Notes: generated from the letters alone by a model not told the origin. Counted from the first letter of the stretch, positions 8,580 to 18,099 are shown. The stretch: DNA of 64,000 nt from Palleronia pontilimi (GCF_016412875.1 NZ_JAEKPD010000001.1:1-64000); one strand, 5' to 3'. Numbers and translations: made by a program.

Positions 8580-9431
8580 TCAGGTCGGTGACAGGCCCCG
8601 CAGCCGCTCGGACCGGCGGCGCAACAGCTCGACCGTGGTCAGCAACGCGATCGAGATGATGACGAGGATCGTCGCCACGGCCAGGATCGTGGGCGAGATC
8701 TGTTCGCGCAGGCCGATGAACATCTGCCAGGGCAGCGTCTTCTGGCCGGCCGAGCCCACGAACAGCACCACCACCACTTCGTCGAAGGACGTGATGAAGG
8801 CGAAGAGCCCGCCCGAGATGACGCCGGGCAGAATGAGCGGCATCTGCACCTTGAAGAAGGTGCGGACGGGTCCAGCGCCCAAGTTGGCGGATGCGCGGGT
8901 CAGGGAATTGTCGAAGCCCACCAGCGTCGCGGTGACGGTGATGATGACGAAGGGGATGCCCAGGGCCGCGTGGGCCAGGACGACGCCCAGGTAGGTGCCC
9001 TGCAGGCCGATGCGGCTGTAGAAGAAGTACATGCCGGCGGCCGAGATGATGAGGGGCACGATCATCGGTGAAATCAGGATCGCCATGATCGCGCGGCGCG
9101 CGGGAACGTGGGATTGCGACAGGCCCACGGCGGCCAACGTACCCAGGCCCACCGACAGAAGCGTGGCGGCGGGCGCGATCTGGACCGAGTTCTTCAACGC
9201 CGTCTGCCACTGGCTGTTGGTGAAGAAGTCCTCATAATGCTTCAGCGAATAGGCGTCCGCCTCGAAGGCCAGCATCCCGGGGGTAAAGGTGAAGAAGTTC
9301 TCGGCGTTGAAGCTGAGCGGGATGATGGTCAGGATCGGCGCGATCAGGAAGAAGAAGATCAGCCCGCAGAGGACGCGAAACGTGTAGAACCAGACCTTCT
9401 GGCCCGTCGTGGCATAGGGGGGAAGTTCCAT
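8580..9431 (-). CDS. ABC transporter permease, polyamine type (PotC-like)
   Basis: A 283-residue inner-membrane permease with six hydrophobic segments and a BPD_transp_1 domain. The EAA-like cytoplasmic loop RASANLGAGPVRTFFKV, which docks on the ATPase, is visible. It is the last gene of the five-gene importer operon (ATPase, binding protein, DUF1330, long permease, this permease). Sequence style is that of spermidine/putrescine/Fe3+ type importers. The true substrate is not determined. The gap before it (9432-9518) contains two strong palindromes. Confidence 0.88.
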   Translation of the reverse strand: MELPPYATTGQKVWFYTFRVLCGLIFFFLIAPILTIIPLSFNAENFFTFTPGMLAFEADAYSLKHYEDFFTNSQWQTALKNSVQIAPAATLLSVGLGTLAAVGLSQSHVPARRAIMAILISPMIVPLIISAAGMYFFYSRIGLQGTYLGVVLAHAALGIPFVIITVTATLVGFDNSLTRASANLGAGPVRTFFKVQMPLILPGVISGGLFAFITSFDEVVVVLFVGSAGQKTLPWQMFIGLREQISPTILAVATILVIISIALLTTVELLRRRSERLRGLSPT

Positions 9432-9463
9432 GATCTTCGTCCTTCCGCTTCGCGCCCGGGGCG

Positions 9464-9506
9464 CGAAATTCTTGAGAATTTCGTGACGATTTCCTCGAGG
9501 AAATCG
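9464..9506. repeat. Two adjacent 20-bp palindromes between the permease genes
   Basis: 9464-9483 is a near-perfect palindrome (arms CGAAATTCT and AGAATTTCG with a 2-nt centre). 9487-9506 is a perfect 20-bp palindrome centred on CTCGAG. They lie wholly in the 87-bp gap between the two permease genes and would form two strong hairpins in the mRNA. A likely job is to stabilise or process the polycistronic message so the two permeases are made at a set ratio. They could also be protein-binding sites. Confidence 0.6.
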
Positions 9507-9518
9507 CCTCGGTCGGCG

Positions 9519-11273
9519 TCAGCCGAGACTGACGTTGTCGATGCCCACGATCCGGTCGTAAAGGTAGTAAAGCACCAGCACGAGCGCGAGCAGGATGGAT
9601 CCCAGCGCCGCGGCCAGCCCCCAGTTCAGCGAGCTCGAAATGTGGTACGCGATCCGGTTCGAGATGAACGTGCCGGTCGTGCCGCCGACCAGTTCGGGCG
9701 TGATGTAGTAGCCGATGGACAGGATGAACACGAGGATCGAGCCCGCGCCGATGCCCGGCACCGATTGCGGGAAATAGACCCGCCAGAACGCGGTCCAGTT
9801 CGTGGCGCCCAGCGATTTGGCGGCGCGCACGTAGTAGGGCGGGATCGTCTTCATCACCGAATAGAGCGGCAGGATCATGAACGGCAGCAGGATATGCGTC
9901 ATGGCGATGATCGTGCCGGTCTGGTTGTTGATCAGCTGCAACCGGTCGTTGTCGGCCACCAGCCCGATCCAGACCAGGATGTCGTTGATCACCCCCTGCT
10001 GTTGCAGCAGCACCTTCCAGGCCGACGTGCGCACCAGGAGCGATGTCCAGAACGGCAGCAGCACCAGGATCAGCAGCATGTTGGACGTGCGCATGGGCAG
10101 GTTCGACAGCAGGAACGCGATCGGATAGCCGAGCAGGATGCAGCTGAACATGATCGTCAGCGACATGAACATCGTCCGCTTGAAGAGCAGGGCATAGATC
10201 TGCTGGTCTTCCGGCTGCTTCTCGATCCCCTGGGCTGTCAGCTGCAGATCGGCGGAGGCCAGGAAATAGCCTGCGGTGTAGGGGCTCGAGAACGCCTTGA
10301 TGGTGCCCCAGACCTCGGTGCTGCCCCAGTCTTCGTCGATCTCGTTGATGAAATAGTCCTTGATCGACTGGTCCTCGAAACCGACGACGGCCGACCTGGC
10401 CTCGTCGATCAGCGTGGCGGCCTGGCCTTCGTAGCCGTCACCGCGACCCGCGCTCAGGTCTTCGTAGAGCGCCTGGTAGATGATGGCCCACGGCTCTTCC
10501 TCGGCGGGGCTGTCTTCGTTTTCGGTCTGCGTGATGCGGGCGAATTGGCGGAAGATCGACGCCGTGCGCGGCAATGCGTCCGACGCGATGTCGTTCAGGC
10601 GGAAAGGCGGCTCGGGGTCGGTGAATTCCAGCGCGATCGCCTCGGCGGCGGTGGTGGCGGCATCCTGGGCTGCTTCGGCTTCGGCCTTGTCGCTGGCCCA
10701 TTGGGCGCGGTTTTCGATCCAGCTGTCGGCCGCCATGAGGGTCATCCACGTGGCGGGATCTTCCCAGGCCTCGTCCAGCTCGATGAACTGCTCCATGTAG
10801 CCTTCGCCGATCTCGTCCACGTCGCGCCCGGTCTGGCGGAAGAGCGAGCTGATGCCCGTGGTCTCGTAATTCAGACGCGAGCCGAGGCGCGTGTGGTTCT
10901 TCAGCTCGGTGGCGATGGTCAGGTCGGCGGCCAGGGCGCGGAAGGTTTCTTCGTCGGGCGCGCCTTCGCCGTCCCAGCTGTCCAGAGCCTGCACGGTGCG
11001 GGGCAGCGTTTCGCTGACGATCTGGTTCTCGACCGAGCGGAACAGCATGTCGGCGATGGGCGCGATGAAGGTCACGAGGATGAAGATGAGCAAGGGCGCG
11101 ATCAGCATGAGCGCCCGCAGTTTTTGCGCGCGCAAGGAGCGCGCGAGCGAGGTCTTCAGCGGGGTGCCGTCGGCGGCGAGCATCTGGCCGGTCTTTTCGG
11201 CCCGGTCGGCATCGCGGATGGCGTTGTCGGGGGTGGCACCAGTGTAGCTGTCGGGATCGGTGGCATTGGCCAT
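9519..11273 (-). CDS. ABC transporter permease, polyamine type (PotB-like), with large periplasmic insert
   Basis: A 584-residue permease, about twice the usual PotB size of roughly 300. A hydrophilic N-terminus (1-50) precedes TM1 (about 52-78). A ~285-residue, mostly acidic and helical segment (79-366) that should be periplasmic follows, and then come the remaining transmembrane helices with the EAA-type loop RAAKSLGATNWTAFWRVYF. The C-terminal part is a normal BPD_transp_1 domain. The insert contains no recognised domain. It may contact the binding protein or gate substrate entry. It starts 3 bp after the DUF1330 stop, so it is translationally coupled. Confidence 0.87.
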   Translation of the reverse strand: MANATDPDSYTGATPDNAIRDADRAEKTGQMLAADGTPLKTSLARSLRAQKLRALMLIAPLLIFILVTFIAPIADMLFRSVENQIVSETLPRTVQALDSWDGEGAPDEETFRALAADLTIATELKNHTRLGSRLNYETTGISSLFRQTGRDVDEIGEGYMEQFIELDEAWEDPATWMTLMAADSWIENRAQWASDKAEAEAAQDAATTAAEAIALEFTDPEPPFRLNDIASDALPRTASIFRQFARITQTENEDSPAEEEPWAIIYQALYEDLSAGRGDGYEGQAATLIDEARSAVVGFEDQSIKDYFINEIDEDWGSTEVWGTIKAFSSPYTAGYFLASADLQLTAQGIEKQPEDQQIYALLFKRTMFMSLTIMFSCILLGYPIAFLLSNLPMRTSNMLLILVLLPFWTSLLVRTSAWKVLLQQQGVINDILVWIGLVADNDRLQLINNQTGTIIAMTHILLPFMILPLYSVMKTIPPYYVRAAKSLGATNWTAFWRVYFPQSVPGIGAGSILVFILSIGYYITPELVGGTTGTFISNRIAYHISSSLNWGLAAALGSILLALVLVLYYLYDRIVGIDNVSLG

Positions 11274-11276
11274 GGC

Positions 11277-11564
11277 TCAGGTCCCTTCGACCAGGATGAT
11301 GGTGCTGTCGGCGCAACGGCGGCGGATATCGGCGACCTCTTGGTAGTCGGGGTCGTTATAGGCGGCGCGGGCGGCGTCGTAGCTGTCGAACTCGATGACC
11401 ACGTGGCGTCCCATGTCTTCGCCTTCGGGCGTCTCGGAGGTGCCGCCGCGCACGATGAAGCGCGCGCCGTGGCTTTCCAGGATGGGTGTGTCGCGGCGCA
11501 CGTATTCGGGATACCCTTCGGGGTCCGTCACCTTGATATGTCCGATGATGTAGCCCTTGGGCAT
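11277..11564 (-). CDS. DUF1330 domain-containing protein
   Basis: A 95-residue small protein of the dimeric alpha/beta barrel (ferredoxin-like) fold: MPKGYIIGHIKVTDPEGY, RFIVRGG, then HVVIEFDSYDAARAAYNDPDYQ near the end, all hallmark DUF1330 features. The start at 11564 is preferred over the longer reading because AAAGGA lies 6 nt upstream. DUF1330 proteins have no established function. Being inserted between the binding protein and the permeases of an importer suggests a role with the imported substrate, for example as a small catabolic or binding protein. That is inference from position only. Confidence 0.85.
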   Translation of the reverse strand: MPKGYIIGHIKVTDPEGYPEYVRRDTPILESHGARFIVRGGTSETPEGEDMGRHVVIEFDSYDAARAAYNDPDYQEVADIRRRCADSTIILVEGT

Positions 11565-11598
11565 GTCGGTCCTTTCGCAGCGGCGCAAGATCATGCGG

Positions 11599-11656
11599 GG
11601 ATGATCCTGGTCAGATCATCCGGGATGATCTGCGGGAGATCACGTTGCGTGATCTC
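11599..11656. repeat. Cluster of GGATGATC/GATCATCC and GAGATCAC hairpins
   Basis: GGATGATC (11599-11606) can pair with GATCATCC (11614-11621). The same GATCATCC can instead pair with a second GGATGATC (11623-11630), giving two mutually exclusive stems. A further perfect 8-bp stem GAGATCAC/GTGATCTC with a 5-nt loop follows (11636-11656). All lie in the 140-bp gap between the binding-protein gene and the DUF1330 gene. Confidence 0.6.
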
Positions 11657-11667
11657 GGGGTCGGGAA

Positions 11668-11689
11668 GGGGCGGACCGAAGCCCGCCCC
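11668..11689 (-). terminator. GC-rich stem-loop after the binding-protein gene
   Basis: On the - strand transcript GGGGCGG pairs with CCGCCCC across an 8-nt loop containing CTTCGG, followed by TTCCC. It begins about 16 nt after the stop codon of the solute-binding protein gene. Such a hairpin could act as a leaky terminator or 3' stabiliser, so that the abundant binding protein exceeds the membrane components encoded downstream. There is no long U-tract, so full termination is doubtful. Confidence 0.55.
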
Positions 11690-11704
11690 CCTTGTCGTGA
11701 TCGC

Positions 11705-12820
11705 TTACTGGGCAAGCCAGGACTGGAACTTGGCGTCCAGATCGTCGCGGTAGTCAGCCCACCATTCGTAGTTGTAGAGGAAGGTGTTGGTCGCGTTGGC
11801 CGGGTCGGTCGGCATGTGCGGCGCCATGTCGATGCCCAGTTCGGCGTGCTTGTCGACCAGCGGGGCCGAGGACGCGCGCGCCGGTCCATAGCTGATGTAC
11901 TTGGACTGGTCGGCCAGACGCTGGGTGTCGGTGGCGAAGGTCAGGAAGTCCTTCACGCGGGCCAGCTTCTCGTCTGACAGACCGGCGGGGATGATCCAGC
12001 CATCCAGGTCGAAGACCTGCGCGTCCCAGAGCATTTCGACCGGCTGGTCCTGCTCGGCGATCAGGCTGAACAGACGACCGTTATAGGTCGAGCCCATCAC
12101 CACTTCGCCATCGGCCAGCAGCTGCGGCGTGTCGGCACCGGCGGTCCACCAGACCGTGTTGTCCTTCAGCTCGTCGAGCTTGGCGAAGGCCTGGTCCTGA
12201 CCTTCTTCGGTCTCGAGCACGTCGTAGATGTCTTCCTTGGCGACGCCGTCACAGAGCAGTGCCCATTCCAGGTTGCCGATCGGGCGCTTTTCCAGCGACC
12301 GCTGACCGGGGAAGTTTTCCTGGTCCCACAGCGCGCAGATGGTTTCGGGCGTGCCGTTCCAGCCCTCGGCGTCGGTGCGATAGCCCACGGTGGTCGAGTA
12401 CACGATCTGCGGGATGAAGCAGTCCGACACGATCAGGTCGCCGAAATCTTCGGAAGCGGGCGTGCCGTCGGGGGCAGCGGCCAGCAGTTCGTCATGGTCG
12501 ACTTCCATTGCCAGGCCTTCGTCGCACAGGCGGATGGCGTCCGACGCCACGACGTCGACCAGATCCCAGGTGATGTTCCCGGCTTCGTTCATGGCGCGCA
12601 GCTTGGCCACGGCCTCGGCCGAGGATTCGTCCCAGGTCACGCTGACGTCGGGATTGTTCTCGACATAGGGTTTCACATACGCGTTGTCCTGGCTGGCCTG
12701 GTAGGCACCGCCCCACGATACGACAGTCATCTCGTCGGCCATCTGCTCGTGTCCGGCGGCGAACACGACGCCCGCGGCGCAAGCGATGCCGGTACTCATC
12801 AGAATTGTCTTGGTCTTCAT
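11705..12820 (-). CDS. Periplasmic solute-binding protein of a polyamine-type ABC importer (PotD-like)
   Basis: A 371-residue extracytoplasmic binding protein. The start at 12820 follows AGGAG and opens a Sec signal peptide MKTKTILMSTGIACAAGVVFAAGHE. The mature protein begins with MTVVSWGGAYQAS, the typical opening beta strand of PotD/Fe-binding-type type II binding proteins. WWTAGADTPQLLADGEVVMG and YNGRLFSLIAEQ match the hinge/ligand region of polyamine binders. It is the second gene of the operon, 87 bp after the ATPase gene. Substrate specificity cannot be fixed from the sequence alone. Confidence 0.87.
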   Translation of the reverse strand: MKTKTILMSTGIACAAGVVFAAGHEQMADEMTVVSWGGAYQASQDNAYVKPYVENNPDVSVTWDESSAEAVAKLRAMNEAGNITWDLVDVVASDAIRLCDEGLAMEVDHDELLAAAPDGTPASEDFGDLIVSDCFIPQIVYSTTVGYRTDAEGWNGTPETICALWDQENFPGQRSLEKRPIGNLEWALLCDGVAKEDIYDVLETEEGQDQAFAKLDELKDNTVWWTAGADTPQLLADGEVVMGSTYNGRLFSLIAEQDQPVEMLWDAQVFDLDGWIIPAGLSDEKLARVKDFLTFATDTQRLADQSKYISYGPARASSAPLVDKHAELGIDMAPHMPTDPANATNTFLYNYEWWADYRDDLDAKFQSWLAQ

Positions 12821-12907
12821 GGTGAATTCTCTCCTAGTGATGCCCGTTTGGGTGTGTTTCGCCTGCATCTTCGGGCGTGGATTGCAGGTTGGCCACGCGT
12901 CGCTCCG

Positions 12908-14008
<1,101 letters not shown>

Positions 14009-14052
14009 ACGCTTCTCCCTTTATGATCGTCATTGTCGCGATCTTGGCGCAG

Positions 14053-14081
14053 ACTAAACTAAAGCGCTTTGGTGTTTGCAA
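14053..14081 (-). promoter_or_regulatory. Candidate promoter with embedded palindrome for the ABC importer operon
   Basis: On the - strand TTGCAA (14081-14076) and TTTAGT (14058-14053) are separated by 17 nt, a plausible sigma-70-type pair, about 45 nt before the ATPase start codon. The perfect 10-bp palindrome AAAGCGCTTT (14061-14070) lies inside the spacer. Its CG centre is the form favoured by LacI-family repressors. No regulator gene of that family is in the window. Confidence 0.4.
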
Positions 14082-14351
14082 GCAGATCATCCAGAATTTG
14101 CGGTTTCAGGGGCGGCGGCAGGAATTTTGCCCGCGACACGGCCCAAATCAGGCTTTTCGACCGCATAATGCGGATCGCGACGCCATCATGGGGGTGCATG
14201 TGAACGGATTTCGCGCAACCCTGGCGCGAGTACGGATAACGCGCGGCGGATTCGTCCAGCGACGTGGCGTCGGGACAGGGACGCTTGGGCGCGCCCGAAC
14301 GACGGCCCAGACGGCGGCTCTTTCTGCGGGGCAAACGACCCGACCCGGGGG
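14082..14351. other. Intergenic stretch between ABC operon promoter and tRNA-Leu
   Basis: No convincing gene is seen. A - strand frame stays open here and ends LLANTKAL just before the candidate promoter, but it runs through the tRNA at its 5' end and has no recognisable domain. Nothing else with structure was recognised. Confidence 0.35.
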
Positions 14352-14437
14352 TGGTGCGGTAGAGAAGACTCGAACTTCCACGGGTGTTACCCCACAGCGA
14401 CCTCAACGCTGCGCGTCTACCATTCCGCCACTACCGC
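14352..14437 (-). tRNA. tRNA-Leu (anticodon GAG)
   Basis: On the - strand the acceptor GCGGTAG (14437-14431) pairs with CTACCGC (14362-14356), followed by discriminator A and an encoded CCA. The anticodon loop TTGAGGT gives GAG. The long variable arm (GTGGGGTAACACCC region) and GTTCGAGTC T-loop fit leucine tRNAs. Length is 86 nt. Confidence 0.96.
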
Positions 14438-14562
14438 GTGACCCTCCGGGTCGGGTGGCGGCGGTTTAGCGATTTGGGCAGGCTTTGTGAAGGGGCATTC
14501 GGCTTGCGAAAGGCGCGCCCGGATCGGGGGCGCGCCCACGCGCTGATCGGCCCTGCCGCGAC

Positions 14563-15948
14563 CTACTGGCTGATCGCGAAGGTAGGCAGCACCTGGCTGG
14601 AGGCCGGGATGGACGCCGAGCTGCTGGGAAAGAGCACGCGGCGCAGCACTGTCAGGCGCTCGGGCTGGGACGGGGCGAAGACCGGATCGCCCGCCTCGGC
14701 GGCCGAAAGGCCCATGTCGAACCAGTCCTTCGCCCGGCCCGGATTGGCGGCGACACCCGCGCCGCGATGCAGGTGATGGCCCATCAACTCGCCATAGGCG
14801 GATTGGCCCAACGCCACCAGCAACAGGCCCGAGCCCAGCGCCAGACCCATGTCGTCCGACGCGTAGCCTTCGCCAAGGCACACTTGCGCGGTGCCCGAAA
14901 GCTGGGCTTCGGGGATGCCCGCATCGGCCACGAAGGCGCTGACCTGGTCGAGCACCTGGTCGCTGGATTGCGCACCGAGCGCGGTGACATAGGGCTGCAG
15001 GCGTTCGCCATAGACCGAGCACAGCTGGGCGACCTTGTCCCCCGAGGCGCCGATGCTCTGCCCCAATTCGCGCGCCGTTTCGATCGCGTAGCCCCGCGCG
15101 ACGCAGAACTGCTCGGTCAGCGCGGCATCGGTGTCGGCCAGCGCATCGGCCGATGCGAACTCGAAGCGGCTGGCGGCCTGGATGCCCAGCCCGTCACAGG
15201 TCTGTGACAGGGGCACGGCGGGCGCAGCGGCAAACAGGCTTGGCAAGGGCGCGGCGGTGGCCTTGGCGACCTGCGGCGCTGCCGCGACCGGCACCGGCAA
15301 GGCGGGCAAGGGCTGCACCACAGGCGCGGCGGCGGCCATGACGGTCGGCGCCTGCGGAACTTGCGGCTGCACGACCATGGGCTGGGCGGGCATGGGCTGG
15401 GGCGCCACCGGCTGGGGCGCCATAACCATGGTGGTGCCGGGCTGGGCGAAGGGTCCGCCCGCCATTTCGGCACGGTACTGCTTCAATAGCCCGCGTGTGC
15501 CCTCGGCGGTTGCGGCGATCTGCTGCTGCGTGGCGTAGCCGCCTGCCTGGGCCCGGTTGTAGGAATTGACCAGCAGGTCGCGCTCGAAGGTATTCAGTTG
15601 GCCCGTCACGGGATAGCCCAGATAGGCCTGGTAGGCCGAGATCGCATCGCGCGACTTCCGGCCGAGCTGGCCGTCGACGCTGCCCGCGTTGAAGCCGAAA
15701 TAGTTCAGCGACGACTGGATCTGGCGGCCTTCCTGCGTGGCCGGGATCTTGGAGCGATAGACTTTTTTCGGGGCCGACTTGGTCGACCGATAGACCTGCT
15801 TGCGCGGCTGGTTCCGCACGGCGTGGCCCAGCACACCGCCGATGATCGCGCCGGCGACGAAATCACCGGCATCGGCTTCGGCGCGTTCGGCCGGTGTCGC
15901 CAGAATTGCGGCGGCGATGGCGGCAGTGATGAAATGATGTTTACGCAT
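14563..15948 (-). CDS. Periplasmic peptidoglycan-binding-domain protein
   Basis: A 461-residue exported protein. The start at 15948 follows GGGAG and opens a signal peptide (MRKHHFITAAIAAAILATPA). Residues of about 45-65 contain a short glycine-zipper-like stretch (AGAIIGGVLGHAV). Around 85-130 there is a PG_binding_1-like fold (IQSSLNYFGFNAGSVDGQLG ... AISAYQAYLGYPVTGQL). A long Pro/Ala/Val/Gln-rich linker (about 175-255) separates it from an alpha-helical C-terminal half with no family I recognise. It probably acts in the cell envelope. It stands alone between tRNA-Leu and divergent lipB. Confidence 0.75.
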   Translation of the reverse strand: MRKHHFITAAIAAAILATPAERAEADAGDFVAGAIIGGVLGHAVRNQPRKQVYRSTKSAPKKVYRSKIPATQEGRQIQSSLNYFGFNAGSVDGQLGRKSRDAISAYQAYLGYPVTGQLNTFERDLLVNSYNRAQAGGYATQQQIAATAEGTRGLLKQYRAEMAGGPFAQPGTTMVMAPQPVAPQPMPAQPMVVQPQVPQAPTVMAAAAPVVQPLPALPVPVAAAPQVAKATAAPLPSLFAAAPAVPLSQTCDGLGIQAASRFEFASADALADTDAALTEQFCVARGYAIETARELGQSIGASGDKVAQLCSVYGERLQPYVTALGAQSSDQVLDQVSAFVADAGIPEAQLSGTAQVCLGEGYASDDMGLALGSGLLLVALGQSAYGELMGHHLHRGAGVAANPGRAKDWFDMGLSAAEAGDPVFAPSQPERLTVLRRVLFPSSSASIPASSQVLPTFAISQ

Positions 15949-16067
15949 GGAAATCTCCCTGAAAAATGGCAGCGACACTTAATGTGATTTGTCGATCCTA
16001 TCACCGGATTCGATTCGATCACTCATTTTCGGCTTGTCTTCAGTGAAAATCGACGCTTCCTGAGGCC

Positions 16068-16736
16068 ATGGACGACGTCGAATGGAAGATCAGCCCCGAT
16101 TTGGTGCCCTATGCCGAGGCGCTTCAGGCGATGGAAAGCCGCGCCGCGGCGATCCGTGCGGGCACCGCGCCCGAGTTGATCTGGCTGCTGGAACACCCGC
16201 CGCTTTACACCGCCGGCACGTCGGCCAAGCCGCGCGACCTGGTCGATCCCGACCGCTTTCCCGTCCACGCGGTCGGTCGCGGCGGACAATATACCTATCA
16301 CGGGCCGGGGCAGCGGGTGATCTACGTGATGCTGGACGTGGCGGCGCGCGGCCATGACGTGCGGGCCTTCGTGAAACAGCTCGAACACTGGGTGATCGCC
16401 ACGCTGGCCGAGTTCGGCGTCGCCGGCGAATTGCGCGACGGGCGCGTGGGGGTGTGGGTCGCGCGTCCCGACAGGGCGCGGGGTGCCACGGGCGCGGTTG
16501 CCGAGGACAAGATCGCGGCGATCGGTGTGAAGCTGCGCAAATGGGTCAGCTTCCACGGCATCTCGATCAACGTCGAGCCGGACCTGAGTCATTTCGACGG
16601 CATCGTGCCCTGTGGCATCACCGAGCACGGTGTCACGTCGCTGGTCGATCTGGGCCTGCCGGTGACGATGGCGGATCTCGACGTCGCCCTTCGGCGCACC
16701 TTCGCGTCGGTTTTCGGCGACGCGCCCGCGGCCTGA
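16068..16736 (+). CDS. lipB: Lipoyl(octanoyl) transferase
   Basis: A 222-residue enzyme that moves octanoyl groups from octanoyl-ACP to lipoyl domains of 2-oxoacid dehydrogenases and the glycine cleavage H protein. The LipB signature [12 protein letters not shown], the [18 protein letters not shown] region with the active-site lysine, and PCGITEHG with the catalytic cysteine are all present. Length is normal. The gene stands alone, with a 119-bp upstream region that is shared with the divergent peptidoglycan-binding gene. Confidence 0.95.
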   Translation: MDDVEWKISPDLVPYAEALQAMESRAAAIRAGTAPELIWLLEHPPLYTAGTSAKPRDLVDPDRFPVHAVGRGGQYTYHGPGQRVIYVMLDVAARGHDVRAFVKQLEHWVIATLAEFGVAGELRDGRVGVWVARPDRARGATGAVAEDKIAAIGVKLRKWVSFHGISINVEPDLSHFDGIVPCGITEHGVTSLVDLGLPVTMADLDVALRRTFASVFGDAPAA

Positions 16737-16784
16737 CTGCGCCCTCAGGTTTCCAAAGATAGCCGGTGGCGGCATCCCGGCGTG

Positions 16785-17246
16785 TTAGACCCCGCGCAAG
16801 CCGTTGAAGAAGTCCCGCAACAAAGCCTCGGAGGCGGCCGCGCCCATCCCGTCGTAGATCTCGGGCCGGTGGTGCGCCTGCGGGTGCGTGAAGACGCGGG
16901 CGCCATGGACGACCCCGCCGGATTTCGGGTCGGCCGCCCCGAAATAGAGCCGCGCGATCCGGGCCGCCGCGATCACGCCCGCGCAGGCCGCGCATGGCTC
17001 GAGCGTCACGTATAGGTCGCAGCCGGTCAGCCGTTCGGCGCGCAGCAGGGCACAGGCGGCCCGGATCGCCTGAACCTCGGCATGGGCCGAGGGATCGTTC
17101 AGCGCGCGGGTCTCGTTTCCGCGCGCCGCCAGCACCGCGCCGTCCGGCCCGACGACCACGGCGCCCACCGGCACTTCGCCACGCGCGGCGGCGGCGCGCG
17201 CCTGCTCGAGCGCCAGGTCCATATGAGTGCGAAAGGGACTTTGCAT
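16785..17246 (-). CDS. tadA: tRNA-specific adenosine-34 deaminase
   Basis: A 153-residue zinc deaminase that forms inosine at the wobble position of tRNA-Arg(ACG). The zinc and proton-transfer motif HAE (in PSAHAEVQAIR) and the PCAAC motif (LEPCAACAGVI) are both intact. The C-terminal helix ends in RDFFNGLRG, typical of TadA. It is divergent from the pseudouridine synthase gene, with a 28-bp gap, so both promoters must be very compact. Confidence 0.93.
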   Translation of the reverse strand: MQSPFRTHMDLALEQARAAAARGEVPVGAVVVGPDGAVLAARGNETRALNDPSAHAEVQAIRAACALLRAERLTGCDLYVTLEPCAACAGVIAAARIARLYFGAADPKSGGVVHGARVFTHPQAHHRPEIYDGMGAAASEALLRDFFNGLRGV

Positions 17247-17274
17247 GGCCCCCTGATCCGCTTAAGCGGGGGGC

Positions 17275-18099
17275 ATGGCAAGCCCCGACACCCCCGCAGA
17301 TGCGACACCGGTTCCCGGAGACCGCATCGCCAAGGTCATCGCCCGCGCGGGCCGCGCGTCGCGGCGCGGCGCCGAGACGCTGATCGCCGAGGGCCGCGTC
17401 AGCGTGAACGGCAAGGTCATCGACAGCCCGGCGCTGAACGTCACGGCCTCGGACCGGATCGAGGTGGACGGCGCGCCGCTGGCCAAACCCGAAGCGCCGC
17501 GCATGTGGCTGTATCACAAGCCCGCGGGCCTGGTGACGACCGAGCGCGACGAGAAGGGGCGCAACACCGTTTTCGACGCGCTGCCCGATGACATGCCGCG
17601 CGTCGTGTCTGTGGGACGGCTGGACCTGACGTCGGAAGGATTGCTGCTGCTGACCAATGACGGCGCGATCAAGCGCAAGCTCGAACTGCCCGCCACGGGA
17701 TGGCTGCGCAAGTATCGCGCGCGCCTGAAGGGCCAGCCGCGGGACGAGGATTTCGCCCCGCTGCGCCGCGGCATCACGCTGGAGGGCGAGCGCTTCCAGC
17801 CCATGACCGTGACGCTGGACCGCCAGCAGGGTGCCAATGCCTGGGTGACGGTGGCGATCCGCGAGGGCAAGAACCGCGAGATCCGGCGCGCGATGGAGTT
17901 CCTGGGCTTCCCCGTGAACCGGCTGATCCGCGTGTCTTACGGCCCCTTCCGGCTGAACGACCTGAAGCCCGGCGCGGTCGAGGAAGTGAAGCCGCGCGTG
18001 CTGCGCGAGCAGTTGGGCATGACGTCCCCGGGCGAAGCGAAAGCCAAGCCGAAACCCACGCGCCGCCGCCCGGCCAAGCGGCCGGACGCCCGCAAATAA
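17275..18099 (+). CDS. 23S rRNA pseudouridine synthase, RluB/RsuA family
   Basis: A 274-residue RNA-modifying enzyme. It has an N-terminal S4 RNA-binding domain (about 18-65: IAKVIARAGRASRRGAETLI) and then the catalytic domain with the aspartate motif GRLDLTSEGLLLLTNDG and the KNREIRRAMEFLG signature. The C-terminal ~35 residues are a Lys/Arg/Pro-rich tail (KAKPKPTRRRPAKRP), which suggests extra RNA contacts. It most resembles RluB, which modifies helix 89 of 23S rRNA, but RluE/RluF/RsuA cannot be excluded. Confidence 0.88.
   Translation: MASPDTPADATPVPGDRIAKVIARAGRASRRGAETLIAEGRVSVNGKVIDSPALNVTASDRIEVDGAPLAKPEAPRMWLYHKPAGLVTTERDEKGRNTVFDALPDDMPRVVSVGRLDLTSEGLLLLTNDGAIKRKLELPATGWLRKYRARLKGQPRDEDFAPLRRGITLEGERFQPMTVTLDRQQGANAWVTVAIREGKNREIRRAMEFLGFPVNRLIRVSYGPFRLNDLKPGAVEEVKPRVLREQLGMTSPGEAKAKPKPTRRRPAKRPDARK

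Noticed and set aside
14059-14406. Possible 115-residue - strand gene between tRNA-Leu and the importer operon.
   Set aside because: It runs through the tRNA and its last part overlaps the candidate promoter; no ribosome binding site or family was recognised.
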